A stretch of DNA of 47,116 bases from CAZVVG01 sp964630615 (GTDB lineage: Bacteria > Patescibacteriota > Minisyncoccia > Moranbacterales > UBA2206), in NCBI GenBank assembly GCA_964630615.1, contig CAZVVG010000002.1, positions 1 to 47,116 on the forward strand, given 5' to 3'. A program made the position numbers and the translations under genes. The first letter of the stretch is position 1. Each line of letters starts with the position of its first letter. This document shows, in pieces, positions 38,854 to 46,655 of this stretch. The notes under the pieces are model-generated. The model saw nothing but the letters and a program-made list of their open reading frames with translations, had not been told where the DNA came from and made no database searches.

Positions 38854-40259
38854 AAATTGAAGAATTACGAGGAAAAAAAATTACCGTGATGGGTCTGGGA
38901 CTCTTGGGAGGTGGCGTAGGCAATATCCGGTTTCTGCACGCAGCCGGAGCTAAAATCTTGGTAACCGATTTGAAATCAAGGGAAGAACTCTCTGAATCTC
39001 TCAAGGCGCTTAAGGATCTGAAAGGAATCGAATATGTTTTAGGCCAACACCGAGTGGAAGATTTTGGAAAAGCCGATCTAATCCTCAAAACCCCCTTTGC
39101 TCAGTGGGAGGAAAATAAGTATGTAAAAATAGCGCTGGATAAAAAAATTCCGGTAGAAATGGACTCCAGTCTTTTTTTTAAGCTTTGTAAAAATAAAATT
39201 ATCGGGGTGACTGGGACTAAGGGCAAGACCACGACCGCCTCTCTGATCTTTGAGATTCTTAAAAAAGCCGGAAAAAAACCGGTTCCCGTTGGGGTGGGGC
39301 AAGTTTCTGTTTTGGATAAGTTGGGAAAGTTAGAGAAAGAGAGCTGGGTGGTTTTCGAACTTTCCAGCTGGAGGTTAAGTGGCTTAAGACGAAACCAGCT
39401 CAGTCCGCAAATCGCCGTTTTGACCAATCTTTATCCCGATCACCTAAATTATTACAAAAAAATGGAGGACTACATTCTTGATAAAAAGGGAATTTTTGCT
39501 TGTCAAAAGCCGGGTGATTTTTGTATTATTAATTGGGACGACGAGACTTTGAAGCAGTGGGAAGCGGAAATTAACTCTCAAATCATAAAAATTTCTCAGC
39601 AAAAAATAGAACGGGGCAAGGCGGTTTGTATTGAAGACGGAATAATTCTTCTCAAAGACGGAATTGATGAAAGAAAAATCCTGGAAATTGAAAAAATTAA
39701 ACTCAAGGGAAGACACAATCTTTCTAATATCTTGGCCGCTATTGGAGCTTCTTTCGCGGCCGGAGTGAGTCTGGAAAAAATTCGAGAAGCCGTTTTGGAA
39801 CTTCGAACACTGCCGGCCCATCGCCTGGAATTGGTTCGGGAATTAAACGGGGTGAAATATTACAATGATACCGCTTCTACTACTCCGGAAAGCACGGTTT
39901 CCGGCATTAATTCTTTTGAAGAGCCGATTATTTTAATTTGCGGCGGGGCGGACAAAAACCTGGATATGTCGCTTTTGACTGAAACCATCTGTCGTCAGGT
40001 CAAGGGAGCGGTTTTTCTGGAAGGCAAGGCTACCGAAAAAATTCTTTCTTTTATGGGTAAATTTTTCGGGCAAGGAGTGGATGAAAAAAAATTTCCGGTC
40101 GTCGGCTCGGTGGAAAAAGCCCTAGAATTAGCCTGTGGTTCGGCGGAAAAGGGAGACGTGGTTCTTTTTTCTCCGGGTGCCGCCAGTTTTGGGCTTTTTG
40201 CCAATGAATTTGAAAGGGGAAACAAATTTAAAGAAGCGGTGATGAAATTGAAATCCTAG
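38850..40259 (+). CDS. murD: UDP-N-acetylmuramoylalanine-D-glutamate ligase MurD
   Basis: Adds D-Glu to UDP-MurNAc-L-Ala in peptidoglycan synthesis. Three Mur domains: Rossmann-like N-terminus (KITVMGLGLLGGG), central ATPase with P-loop IGVTGTKGKTTTASLIFEI and LTNLYPDHLNYY, and C-terminal domain with LPAHRLELVRELNGVKYYND and STTPESTVSGI. 469 residues, normal. Translationally coupled to the preceding amidohydrolase through ATGA. Confidence 0.94.
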   Translation: MKIEELRGKKITVMGLGLLGGGVGNIRFLHAAGAKILVTDLKSREELSESLKALKDLKGIEYVLGQHRVEDFGKADLILKTPFAQWEENKYVKIALDKKIPVEMDSSLFFKLCKNKIIGVTGTKGKTTTASLIFEILKKAGKKPVPVGVGQVSVLDKLGKLEKESWVVFELSSWRLSGLRRNQLSPQIAVLTNLYPDHLNYYKKMEDYILDKKGIFACQKPGDFCIINWDDETLKQWEAEINSQIIKISQQKIERGKAVCIEDGIILLKDGIDERKILEIEKIKLKGRHNLSNILAAIGASFAAGVSLEKIREAVLELRTLPAHRLELVRELNGVKYYNDTASTTPESTVSGINSFEEPIILICGGADKNLDMSLLTETICRQVKGAVFLEGKATEKILSFMGKFFGQGVDEKKFPVVGSVEKALELACGSAEKGDVVLFSPGAASFGLFANEFERGNKFKEAVMKLKS

Positions 40260-40299
40260 ACAGGGATTTTTGTTTTTGCTAAAATAAACCACTGTTTTT

Positions 40300-40372
40300 G
40301 GGCCTGTAGCTTAGTTGGTAGAGCACCTCGTTTGCAACGAGGGGGTCAGCGGTTCAAGTCCGCTCAGGTCCA
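40300..40372 (+). tRNA. tRNA-Ala (anticodon TGC)
   Basis: A complete 73-nt cloverleaf. Acceptor GGGCCTG pairs with CAGGTCC and keeps the G3-U70 wobble that defines alanine tRNA; D-loop TTAGTTGGTAGA; anticodon stem CCTCG/CGAGG with loop TTTGCAA, so anticodon TGC (40333-40335); T-arm GCGGTTCAAGTCCGC; discriminator A. The CCA end is not encoded (CTC follows). It is the only RNA gene in the window, and a 12-bp repeat array begins six bases downstream. Confidence 0.96.
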
Positions 40373-40378
40373 CTCGTA

Positions 40379-40414
40379 CTTGACATATTCCTTGACATAT
40401 TCCTTGACAAATTC
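40379..40414 (+). repeat. 12-bp tandem repeat array A (3 units) after tRNA-Ala
   Basis: CTTGACATATTC, CTTGACATATTC, CTTGACAAATTC in perfect 12-bp register, starting 6 bp after the tRNA. Two related arrays lie at 42535-42581 and 46486-46568. Each unit includes TTGAC, so it contains a -35-like hexamer. Confidence 0.85.
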
Positions 40415-40470
40415 AGGTTCGGTCTTGGTTTCTAGGGCTGATTTATTCTTCCCAGTCCATATCCCACATT

Positions 40471-40498
40471 TTGACGAATCAAATGTTTAAGATATAAT
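40471..40498 (+). promoter_or_regulatory. Promoter of the membrane-protein gene
   Basis: TTGACG (40471-40476) and TATAAT (40493-40498) are 16 bp apart, 69 bp before the start codon of the downstream gene. Confidence 0.65.
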
Positions 40499-40567
40499 AT
40501 ACTAGCTGAAATAAATAAATTCTTTTCAAAAAGGTACCGAAAAATTATTTGGGTAAAGTAATTTTTT

Positions 40568-41386
40568 TTGAAAAATATTAAAAAAAATAAAAAAATCGAC
40601 CTCCTGATACTTATATTCATTCCGATACTGACTGCTTTTGTGTTGCTGTTTTATCGAGAAAACTTTCTGATCTCCACAATTTTATTTTTTGGAACCCCGT
40701 CTTTATATTTGGCGGTCAGACACAAAAAAGCCCTAAAAAAGACTTTTATTTTCTCCCTGCTTTTTTCCGTGCCACTCACATTCATATTTGATTATCTTAT
40801 AGCCAAAGATAAAGGCTGGCATATTGTAAGTTCAATTTTACCTTTTAGAATTTTTGGTATTGTTGCCTTCGAGCAATTTATTTGGGCGTTTTTGTGGGTT
40901 TTCTATATTGTAATTTTCTATGAGTATTTTTTAGATAAGCAAGAAAAACGGTCGATTTTTTCATTTTTATTTACCAAGAGCGAAACTATAACTAGGCCGA
41001 TGGAATATTTTGCGCTCGTTCTGTTTACGTTATTATTATTTTTTACTTTTTTTGCCTTTTTTTGCCCAACATATTTGAAAATCGATTATGCCTATTTAGT
41101 GCTCGGTACAATATTCGGAATAATTCCGCTGTCAATTTTCCTTTTCAAATTCCCAAACTTTTCTGTCAGATTTTTAAAAGCCACCTTTTATTTCTTTTTC
41201 CTTGCTTTAATCATTGAATATGTTGGGTTGAAATTAAATCACTGGATTTTCCCCGGAAGCAATTTTATTGGAGTTGAAAATTTTTTTGGGTTCATGATTC
41301 CTTATGAAGAAATTATGATTTATTTCGTTTTATCAACCCCCATTGTTCTGTCATATTATGAATTTTTTGACGACGACAGGCGGTAA
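40568..41386 (+). CDS. Polytopic membrane protein, weakly lycopene-cyclase-like
   Basis: 272 residues with about eight hydrophobic helices. It has two similar halves: KGWHIVSSILPFRIFGIVAFEQ... and LNHWIFPGSNFIGVENFFGF followed by MIPYEEIMIYFVLSTPIVLS. The Trp...Pro-x-Glu-Glu pattern before a helix recalls the duplicated domain of heterodimeric lycopene cyclases, but no carotenoid gene is near, so I make only a tentative link. The start is TTG at 40568: TAA at 40559-40561 closes the frame and the first in-frame Met comes only after about 150 residues. Promoter is clear. Confidence 0.65.
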   Translation: MKNIKKNKKIDLLILIFIPILTAFVLLFYRENFLISTILFFGTPSLYLAVRHKKALKKTFIFSLLFSVPLTFIFDYLIAKDKGWHIVSSILPFRIFGIVAFEQFIWAFLWVFYIVIFYEYFLDKQEKRSIFSFLFTKSETITRPMEYFALVLFTLLLFFTFFAFFCPTYLKIDYAYLVLGTIFGIIPLSIFLFKFPNFSVRFLKATFYFFFLALIIEYVGLKLNHWIFPGSNFIGVENFFGFMIPYEEIMIYFVLSTPIVLSYYEFFDDDRR

Positions 41387-41535
41387 GGATAATTTTGCCT
41401 ATAAATAATCTCGCTATCACTCAGAACCCATTTGCATCAGCTAACACGGCTTAAAAGGAAAAACTCGTTATAAAAAAGACTAACCGTCGCAAGAGGGGAA
41501 AGCAGAGAATAATAAAAAAGGCATAGGTTTCTGCT

Positions 41536-42279
41536 CTATTTTCCGGGTGAGGGCTTTGCATCTGGATAAAAAAAATAATAATCCCGATAACTGGTCAAGA
41601 AATTTTTTAGGTCTTTTTTAATTTTTGCAGCCGCTTGAGTGTTTAGGGGTTGGTTTTTGTATCTCCTTCGGAAATTAACCGCCCGTTCCACTGTGTCAGC
41701 AAATTTGAAATTTGGAAAATGTTGTCTGATTTTTTGAGGTAGTGCCTCTTTTTTAATTAGGATGCCCTGACTAATCAGCATGGCGTCGGCCATGTTGATG
41801 ATGTAGCCGACTTGGTTCTTTGGTTTTCTCTTGAAAATATTCCATTGGGGATCCATATTGGTTGCGTGCAAATAATTCATTCTTAATTCCGTTTCAAGAT
41901 CCCGTTTCAATATCTCCCGCACATTAATATTTTTATGAATCTGTTGGCCAAAGAGCAGTTTGCTTTTTTTGGCTAACTTAATCAAATCTAAATTACCAAT
42001 GAAACGATAACTCTGGTTTTTTCTGAGCCGTTTGAGAAACTCCGGATAGGACCAGAAATGATATTTTATTTCTAAGTGCTTTAATGGAACGGCCTGCTGA
42101 AAGTCTATTTTAACTGCTCCCTTTTCCTTTAAAATTATCAAGAGGTCGTAATCACTCCATCCGGCAAGATTTTCACCAGACCCAAAGCTACCAGTAGCGT
42201 AAAGAGAGACAATATTATTTTTTAGATATTTTTTAGCAATTCTAACAATGCCGGCTTCAATTTTTTTTATTTCCATCAA
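41536..42279 (-). CDS. Nucleotidyltransferase-domain protein, possible MNT-HEPN fusion
   Basis: 247 residues on the minus strand. The N-terminal part is a minimal nucleotidyltransferase: TGSFGSGENLAG (GS motif at residues 30-35) and WSDYDLLIIL (Asp43, Asp45 bind metal). The C-terminal 130 residues are helical and include RMNYLH (Arg133 to His138), which fits the R-x4-H motif of HEPN ribonucleases, but a match this short is weak evidence. It could be a self-contained MNT-HEPN module, or an AadA/DUF4111-like nucleotidyltransferase. No partner gene lies next to it. Confidence 0.75.
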   Translation of the reverse strand: MMEIKKIEAGIVRIAKKYLKNNIVSLYATGSFGSGENLAGWSDYDLLIILKEKGAVKIDFQQAVPLKHLEIKYHFWSYPEFLKRLRKNQSYRFIGNLDLIKLAKKSKLLFGQQIHKNINVREILKRDLETELRMNYLHATNMDPQWNIFKRKPKNQVGYIINMADAMLISQGILIKKEALPQKIRQHFPNFKFADTVERAVNFRRRYKNQPLNTQAAAKIKKDLKNFLTSYRDYYFFYPDAKPSPGK

Positions 42280-42534
42280 TTTTAAAGTGTGACAAATTTA
42301 TTAATCTTTAGGCAAGCTAAATTTATTTTTTCAGGACTCGGAACCTTTTGGGACAATCCGGGACTTGAGCGAAATTACAAGGGCCTTCTTTGATTTTATC
42401 AAGAAAAAGCATCAACTCCAAATATGGGGGAAGAGTTAATATGCCTGAAAAGGAGTGCTAAGACTAGGTCTGTTTTTTCTTACCTCTTTGATTTTCTTTC
42501 CGGTTCCAACCAATTCCCCTGAGGGGTACGCGCT

Positions 42535-42581
42535 CTTGACAAATCCCTTGACATATTCACCTCGTCTTACTTGACAAATCT
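42535..42581 (+). repeat. 12-bp repeat array B (3 units with 11-bp spacer)
   Basis: CTTGACAAATCC (42535-42546), CTTGACATATTC (42547-42558), spacer ACCTCGTCTTA, CTTGACAAATCT (42570-42581). The spacer recurs almost exactly (ACCTCATCTTA) in array C, and a similar terminator follows both. Confidence 0.85.
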
Positions 42582-42592
42582 CTCTAAAACTA

Positions 42593-42620
42593 CAGAACTT
42601 TCACCGAGTTCTGTTTTTTT
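42593..42620 (+). terminator. Terminator following array B
   Basis: CAGAACT (42593-42599) pairs with AGTTCTG (42607-42613) around TTCACCG, then seven T. The same stem follows array C. No gene lies directly upstream on this strand, so it may end a small RNA that contains the array. Confidence 0.72.
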
Positions 42621-42671
42621 GCCGGCTAACATCCCGAAACATACCCCCCAAGCTTTTCCCTAGTCTCCAAT

Positions 42672-42700
42672 TTGGAAAACCCAGCTTTTCAAGGTAAAAT
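42672..42700 (+). promoter_or_regulatory. Promoter of the 1147-aa repeat-protein gene
   Basis: TTGGAA (42672-42677) and TAAAAT (42695-42700) are 17 bp apart, 64 bp before the ATG. Confidence 0.6.
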
Positions 42701-42764
42701 AGAGTCAATAAGCTCCAGCCGATAAATCATCAGAATAATTAAATTTTTTAATTAAAACACAACT

Positions 42765-45700
42765 ATGACAGAACAATTTAAGAAATTTGATTTTTCCAAA
42801 CCCGAAGACCAAAAAGAGTTTAACGCCCTGGAGGCTCAAAAAAAGGCAGAAGTAAGAAAAGGAGCCGAAGAAGAAGCGGCCAAAGAAGGAATGCTAAAGC
42901 GTTTATCCGAAGGTAGTATTTATTCTTCCATACGAATCAAAGATGAATTCAAGCTGCCGGAAGACTTTGTCCAATCAGCTGAAGTCCAATCAGCAGCCAA
43001 AGAAGGAATGCAAAAGTGTTTATCCCGAGGCTATTCTGATTATGCCATACGAATCAAAGACGAATTCAAGCTGCCGGAAGACTTTGTCCAATCAGCGGTC
43101 AAAGAAGGAATGCAAAAGTGTTTATCCCGAGGCTATCTTAGCGATGCCATACGAATCAAAGACGAATTCAGGCTGCCGGAAGACTTTGTCCAGTTAACCG
43201 AAGTCCTCTCAGCGGCCAAAGAAGGAATGCAAAAGCTTTTATCCCAAGGCCATTCTGATTATGCCATAGAAATCAAGGACCACTTCAAGTTGCCGGAAGA
43301 CTTTGTCCAATCAGCTGAAGTCCAATCAGCAGCCAAAGAAGGAATGCTAAAGTGTTTTTCCCGAGGCTATCTTAGTGATGCTATAAAAATCAAAAACCAC
43401 TTCAAGCTGCCGGAAGACTTTGTCCAGTCAACCGAAGTCCAATCAGCGGCCAAAGAAGAAATGCTAGAGCGTTTATCCAAAGGCTATATTAGCGATGCCA
43501 TAGAAATCAAGGACCACTTCAAGCTGCCGGAAGACTTTGTCAAGCCAGCAGCCGAAGAAGGAATGCTAAAGCGTTTATCCGAAGGCTATCTTAGCGATGC
43601 CATACAAATCAAGGACCACTTCAAACTGCCGGAAGACTTTTTCCAGTCAGTCGTAAAAGAAGAAATACTAAAGCGTTTATCCCGAGGCGATATTGGTTCT
43701 GCCATACGAATCAAAGACGAATTCAAGCCGCCGGAAGACTTTGTCCAATCAGCTGAAGTCCAATCAACCGCCAAAGAAGTAATGCAAAAGTGTTTATCCC
43801 GAGGCGATATTGATTATTTCATAAAAATAAAAGACCACTTCAAGCTGCCGGAAGACTTTGTCCAGTCATCGGCCAAAGAAGGAATGCTAGATCGTTTATC
43901 CCAAGGCTCTATTAATTCCGCCATAGAAATCAAAGACCGATTCAATATCAACATACCTCAGAGCATTCTATTTCAAGAACTTCCCAAACTTCAAGAATTG
44001 GTAAACGAAATAGAGAATCTGGCGCCAGGGTTTAATTTCCAAGTGCAAAAGTCCAGCGACTTAGCGATAGAGCTATGTCGTTTTCTAAATGATCCGGATC
44101 AAATGATAGACAACGTCCGAGAAAATCCCTTCCTGATCGATGCGCTGACTCGCAACTCCCGTTTTTCCGCCCGTCTCTTGGTTAAATATCAGGAATTTGA
44201 CACTCTTTCCCAAGAGAATATCAAGAAACTTTATTCCGCCAAAGAGAAAATCCTGGCCGCTCATCTGGAAATAGATCCAGAATCCCTGGAATTCCGTCAA
44301 TTAATTCAGGAGGAATTAAGAGAATACAAAAACAATCCGGAAATAGTCGAGGAAATCAAAGAGCAGGAGATCAATCTGGAAGAATGGCTCAATTATTCAG
44401 AAACCAGCTATTTCAATCTGTCCACCGGCGGAAGTGAAGTCGCTTTCTCGGAAAAAATCCATACACCGATCGAGAGGATCAAGGAGACAATCGACAGCTA
44501 CGCCTATACGCTAAAATCAGTCTTAAAAGAATATCGGCCGGAAATGGAAAAGTTTGAAATTATTCTGGAAGACGCCAAGTCGATAGCCGACCAAATAGCC
44601 AAAATGGAAGCGGCTTTGAATCAGGCCCGAACTGAGGGCAATGAGAAAAAAGCCCAAGGCATTGAAAGAGGATTGGCTTCGCAAAAAGAAAAGCTCAACA
44701 ACTTGAAAAAAGGCTTTCTCTGGGACAAGCTTATGGGTGAAATCGCCGCTTTTCAGCGATTGAAAAACGATTGCTTTGACGCGCAAAACAGATTGCTGGA
44801 AGCGGAAAACAAATTGGACGAAGCTTTGTCTGGAAAAACACCGTCCGGGAAAATGATCCAGGATATCAAACAGAAGATAACCCAATCCAAAGAAGAGCTG
44901 CGCAATAAATTCAGCGATCTGGAAAAAAGAATCGAGGATTTCAAGACCGAACTGCCGGGATTGATCTCACCTTGCCTGAGCGCTATCCGAACGGAGGCGC
45001 TGCTTCAGGAAATCAATCAAAAAATGGCCGAACAATTCAATCACTTTGATACGGATCGGACCGATTTAGCTAATCTTTTTTCCGAGCGCGGCGACAAAGA
45101 AACCGCGCAACTGGAATCCCGCCCGATGAGCATCTTCGTTTGGGCCAGAAACCCGGACATCGATCTTTATCAAGGCAATTACTCGCCCTGCTGCATTTGC
45201 ATAGACAGCGCGCATATGGGTGCCGAGTCAACAATCGCCGACTACAATACCGATCTGGGTGTGCAAATTGTAAACATCTGGGATGAAACCAAAAATGAAC
45301 CGGTAACCGCCGCCTGGTGCTGGTTAGGGGAGAACGAAAAAGGCGAAACCGCGCTGGTAGTAGACAATATTGAGTCCAATACGCTATATAGCTTAAACTT
45401 TTCCGAGCAATTAACCAAAGAGCTATTCGACTATATCAAAGAATATGCTCAAAAAATTGGCGCGGATAAAGTAGTTTTAGGCAAAGATAATAATGATTTG
45501 CCAACCGGCAGTGAATTGGCCAGGATGCCGGAAGATGGAAATAGCTATGAAAAAATCGGCGGCAGCAATCGCGCTGACGGCTATTTTTTGGAAGCAGAGG
45601 GGAGAAGTGTTAAATCAGTTTGGGAACGAACAAAAAAGCGAACAGAGAAAAAACCCAAAACGGAAAAACGAATCAAAAAAATTGTCTTTAACAATTTGAC

Positions 45701-46208
45701 AACGACGATAATCAAGGAGAATAACTTAAGCCAGATTTTACAAGCGGAAAGAAAAATCTATGCTGGCACGGGATTAATTAGCGGGCAAATCTTAACTGAA
45801 GATATTAGGAACAATAACGGTTTTGAATTCTCCTTGGCCATGACTGGCTTAAGGCCTGGAAAGAAATCGGCAGAAACTGTCGCCTATATCGTAGCCGTGG
45901 AAGACGAAACCGACGAAGGCGATCCGTCAATCTACCTTGAAGACATCGCGGTTTTGCCGGAAGCGCAAAGACAGGGAATCGGCTGGGAAATGATGAAAGA
46001 GTTGATTAATAAATTGAAAGCCAAAGCGCAAAGAGAAAACAAGCCGGTCTTACTGGATATGCATTTGCGGGAAACCTCCCAGAATTTTATGGCCAGACAC
46101 AAAGAAGACCTAGAAAGATTGGGAGTAAAATTAATTGAAGAAGCCCTGGTAGCCGATTACTATGAAGAAGGCGAAGATTCACTTTATCAGGTTTACGAAG
46201 TGAGATAA
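42765..46208 (+). CDS. Large repeat protein with C-terminal GNAT-like domain
   Basis: 1147 residues, cytoplasmic by appearance. After a charged start, residues 38-395 hold ten copies of a 34-residue helical repeat (AAKEGMLKRLSEGYLSDAI..., ending LPEDFVQS), some with a five-residue AEVQS insert making 39. The length suits a TPR/PPR-like alpha solenoid. Residues 400-770 are helical, coiled-coil rich. Around 790-910 is a domain with NYSPCCICIDS and VTAAWCWLGENEKGE, and residues 1020-1147 resemble a GNAT acetyltransferase (LEDIAVLPEAQRQGIG at 1058-1073). The function is unknown; a scaffold plus acyl-transfer enzyme is an inference. I recall similar proteins in other CPR genomes but cannot verify that here. 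Confidence 0.85.
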   Translation: MTEQFKKFDFSKPEDQKEFNALEAQKKAEVRKGAEEEAAKEGMLKRLSEGSIYSSIRIKDEFKLPEDFVQSAEVQSAAKEGMQKCLSRGYSDYAIRIKDEFKLPEDFVQSAVKEGMQKCLSRGYLSDAIRIKDEFRLPEDFVQLTEVLSAAKEGMQKLLSQGHSDYAIEIKDHFKLPEDFVQSAEVQSAAKEGMLKCFSRGYLSDAIKIKNHFKLPEDFVQSTEVQSAAKEEMLERLSKGYISDAIEIKDHFKLPEDFVKPAAEEGMLKRLSEGYLSDAIQIKDHFKLPEDFFQSVVKEEILKRLSRGDIGSAIRIKDEFKPPEDFVQSAEVQSTAKEVMQKCLSRGDIDYFIKIKDHFKLPEDFVQSSAKEGMLDRLSQGSINSAIEIKDRFNINIPQSILFQELPKLQELVNEIENLAPGFNFQVQKSSDLAIELCRFLNDPDQMIDNVRENPFLIDALTRNSRFSARLLVKYQEFDTLSQENIKKLYSAKEKILAAHLEIDPESLEFRQLIQEELREYKNNPEIVEEIKEQEINLEEWLNYSETSYFNLSTGGSEVAFSEKIHTPIERIKETIDSYAYTLKSVLKEYRPEMEKFEIILEDAKSIADQIAKMEAALNQARTEGNEKKAQGIERGLASQKEKLNNLKKGFLWDKLMGEIAAFQRLKNDCFDAQNRLLEAENKLDEALSGKTPSGKMIQDIKQKITQSKEELRNKFSDLEKRIEDFKTELPGLISPCLSAIRTEALLQEINQKMAEQFNHFDTDRTDLANLFSERGDKETAQLESRPMSIFVWARNPDIDLYQGNYSPCCICIDSAHMGAESTIADYNTDLGVQIVNIWDETKNEPVTAAWCWLGENEKGETALVVDNIESNTLYSLNFSEQLTKELFDYIKEYAQKIGADKVVLGKDNNDLPTGSELARMPEDGNSYEKIGGSNRADGYFLEAEGRSVKSVWERTKKRTEKKPKTEKRIKKIVFNNLTTTIIKENNLSQILQAERKIYAGTGLISGQILTEDIRNNNGFEFSLAMTGLRPGKKSAETVAYIVAVEDETDEGDPSIYLEDIAVLPEAQRQGIGWEMMKELINKLKAKAQRENKPVLLDMHLRETSQNFMARHKEDLERLGVKLIEEALVADYYEEGEDSLYQVYEVR
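42876..43949 (+). repeat. In-frame coding tandem repeats (10 units of 102 or 117 bp)
   Basis: Units begin at codons 38, 77, 111, 150, 189, 228, 262, 296, 335 and 369. Five are 117 bp, four are 102 bp and the last is partial. Blocks such as CTGCCGGAAGACTTTGTCCA recur almost unchanged at DNA level. Both lengths divide by three, so gain or loss of units keeps the frame. Confidence 0.92.
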
Positions 46209-46273
46209 TCAAATACGTCCCAGAAAATTCCAAGGAGAAAGTAAAAGTCTTTAGGAAAAATAGAAATCTTTAG

Positions 46274-46302
46274 AAAGCAAGGACAAAACCTCCTTGCTTT
46301 TT
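46274..46302 (+). terminator. Rho-independent terminator after the repeat-protein gene
   Basis: AAAGCAAGGA (46274-46283) pairs with TCCTTGCTTT (46291-46300) around CAAAACC, followed by T. Confidence 0.82.
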
Positions 46303-46485
46303 CTCTTTCCAAAACCCCCCGGTTCCAACCGATGAACGTCAGGTACTCCTTAGCGGATTTTTGAAAAATTAAAGGTGTTTCAGGTTTCAAACAAAACTAA
46401 AAAGCTGGTTCCAATACCTGTCTCAACTTGTCCCATTTCTTCAATTCTGACACGATTTGGTTCCAACCGATGAAGCCGAGGTCCA

Positions 46486-46568
46486 CTTGACATATTCCTT
46501 GACAAACCCCTTGACATATTCACCTCATCTTACTTGAGAAATTCCTTGACCTATCTCTTGACAAACCC
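46486..46568 (+). repeat. 12-bp repeat array C (6 units with 11-bp spacer)
   Basis: Three units (46486-46521), spacer ACCTCATCTTA, three more units (46533-46568). Units are CTTGACATATTC or variants (CTTGACAAACCC twice, CTTGAGAAATTC, CTTGACCTATCT). It abuts a terminator whose stem is the same as that after array B. Seven bases identical to the tRNA-Ala 3' end (AGGTCCA) stand directly before it. Confidence 0.85.
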
Positions 46569-46597
46569 CAGAACTCCAACCGAGTTCTGTTTTTTTT
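46569..46597 (+). terminator. Terminator following array C
   Basis: CAGAACT (46569-46575) pairs with AGTTCTG (46583-46589) around CCAACCG, then eight T. Near copy of the terminator at 42593. Confidence 0.75.
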
Positions 46598-46655
46598 ATT
46601 CTCCGCTTACCAACATCTTTTAACTATCAGATATTTATGATATATTTACCTCAGA

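Larger units (their letters stand above)
42280..42764. other. 485-bp non-coding stretch with repeats, terminator and promoter
   Basis: No gene was found here. It contains, in order: an AT-rich part next to the minus-strand gene; a GGTTCCAACC element at 42502-42511 followed by array B of 12-bp repeats; a terminator; and the promoter of the large repeat-protein gene. The GGTTCCAACC element recurs twice downstream of that gene. Confidence 0.6.
46209..46655. other. 447-bp non-coding stretch with repeats and two terminators
   Basis: No gene was found here. It holds the terminator of the large gene, two GGTTCCAACCGATGAA elements (46321-46336 and 46460-46475), array C of 12-bp repeats and a second terminator. 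The final 60 bp are AT-rich and probably carry the promoter of the last gene. Confidence 0.6.

Noticed and set aside
42470..42480. Weak terminator AGAC-TAG-GTCT with T-run near 42462-42480
   Set aside because: The stem is four base pairs with a three-base loop and no gene ends nearby; too weak to list.
46479..46485. Firm attL/attR pair for an integrated element at tRNA-Ala
   Set aside because: The shared tRNA end is only 7-9 bp and no integrase is visible, so it is kept only as a hypothesis among the findings.
40379..46568. CRISPR array made of the 12-bp repeats
   Set aside because: Repeats are only 12 bp, directly adjacent with no unique spacers, and no cas genes are present.
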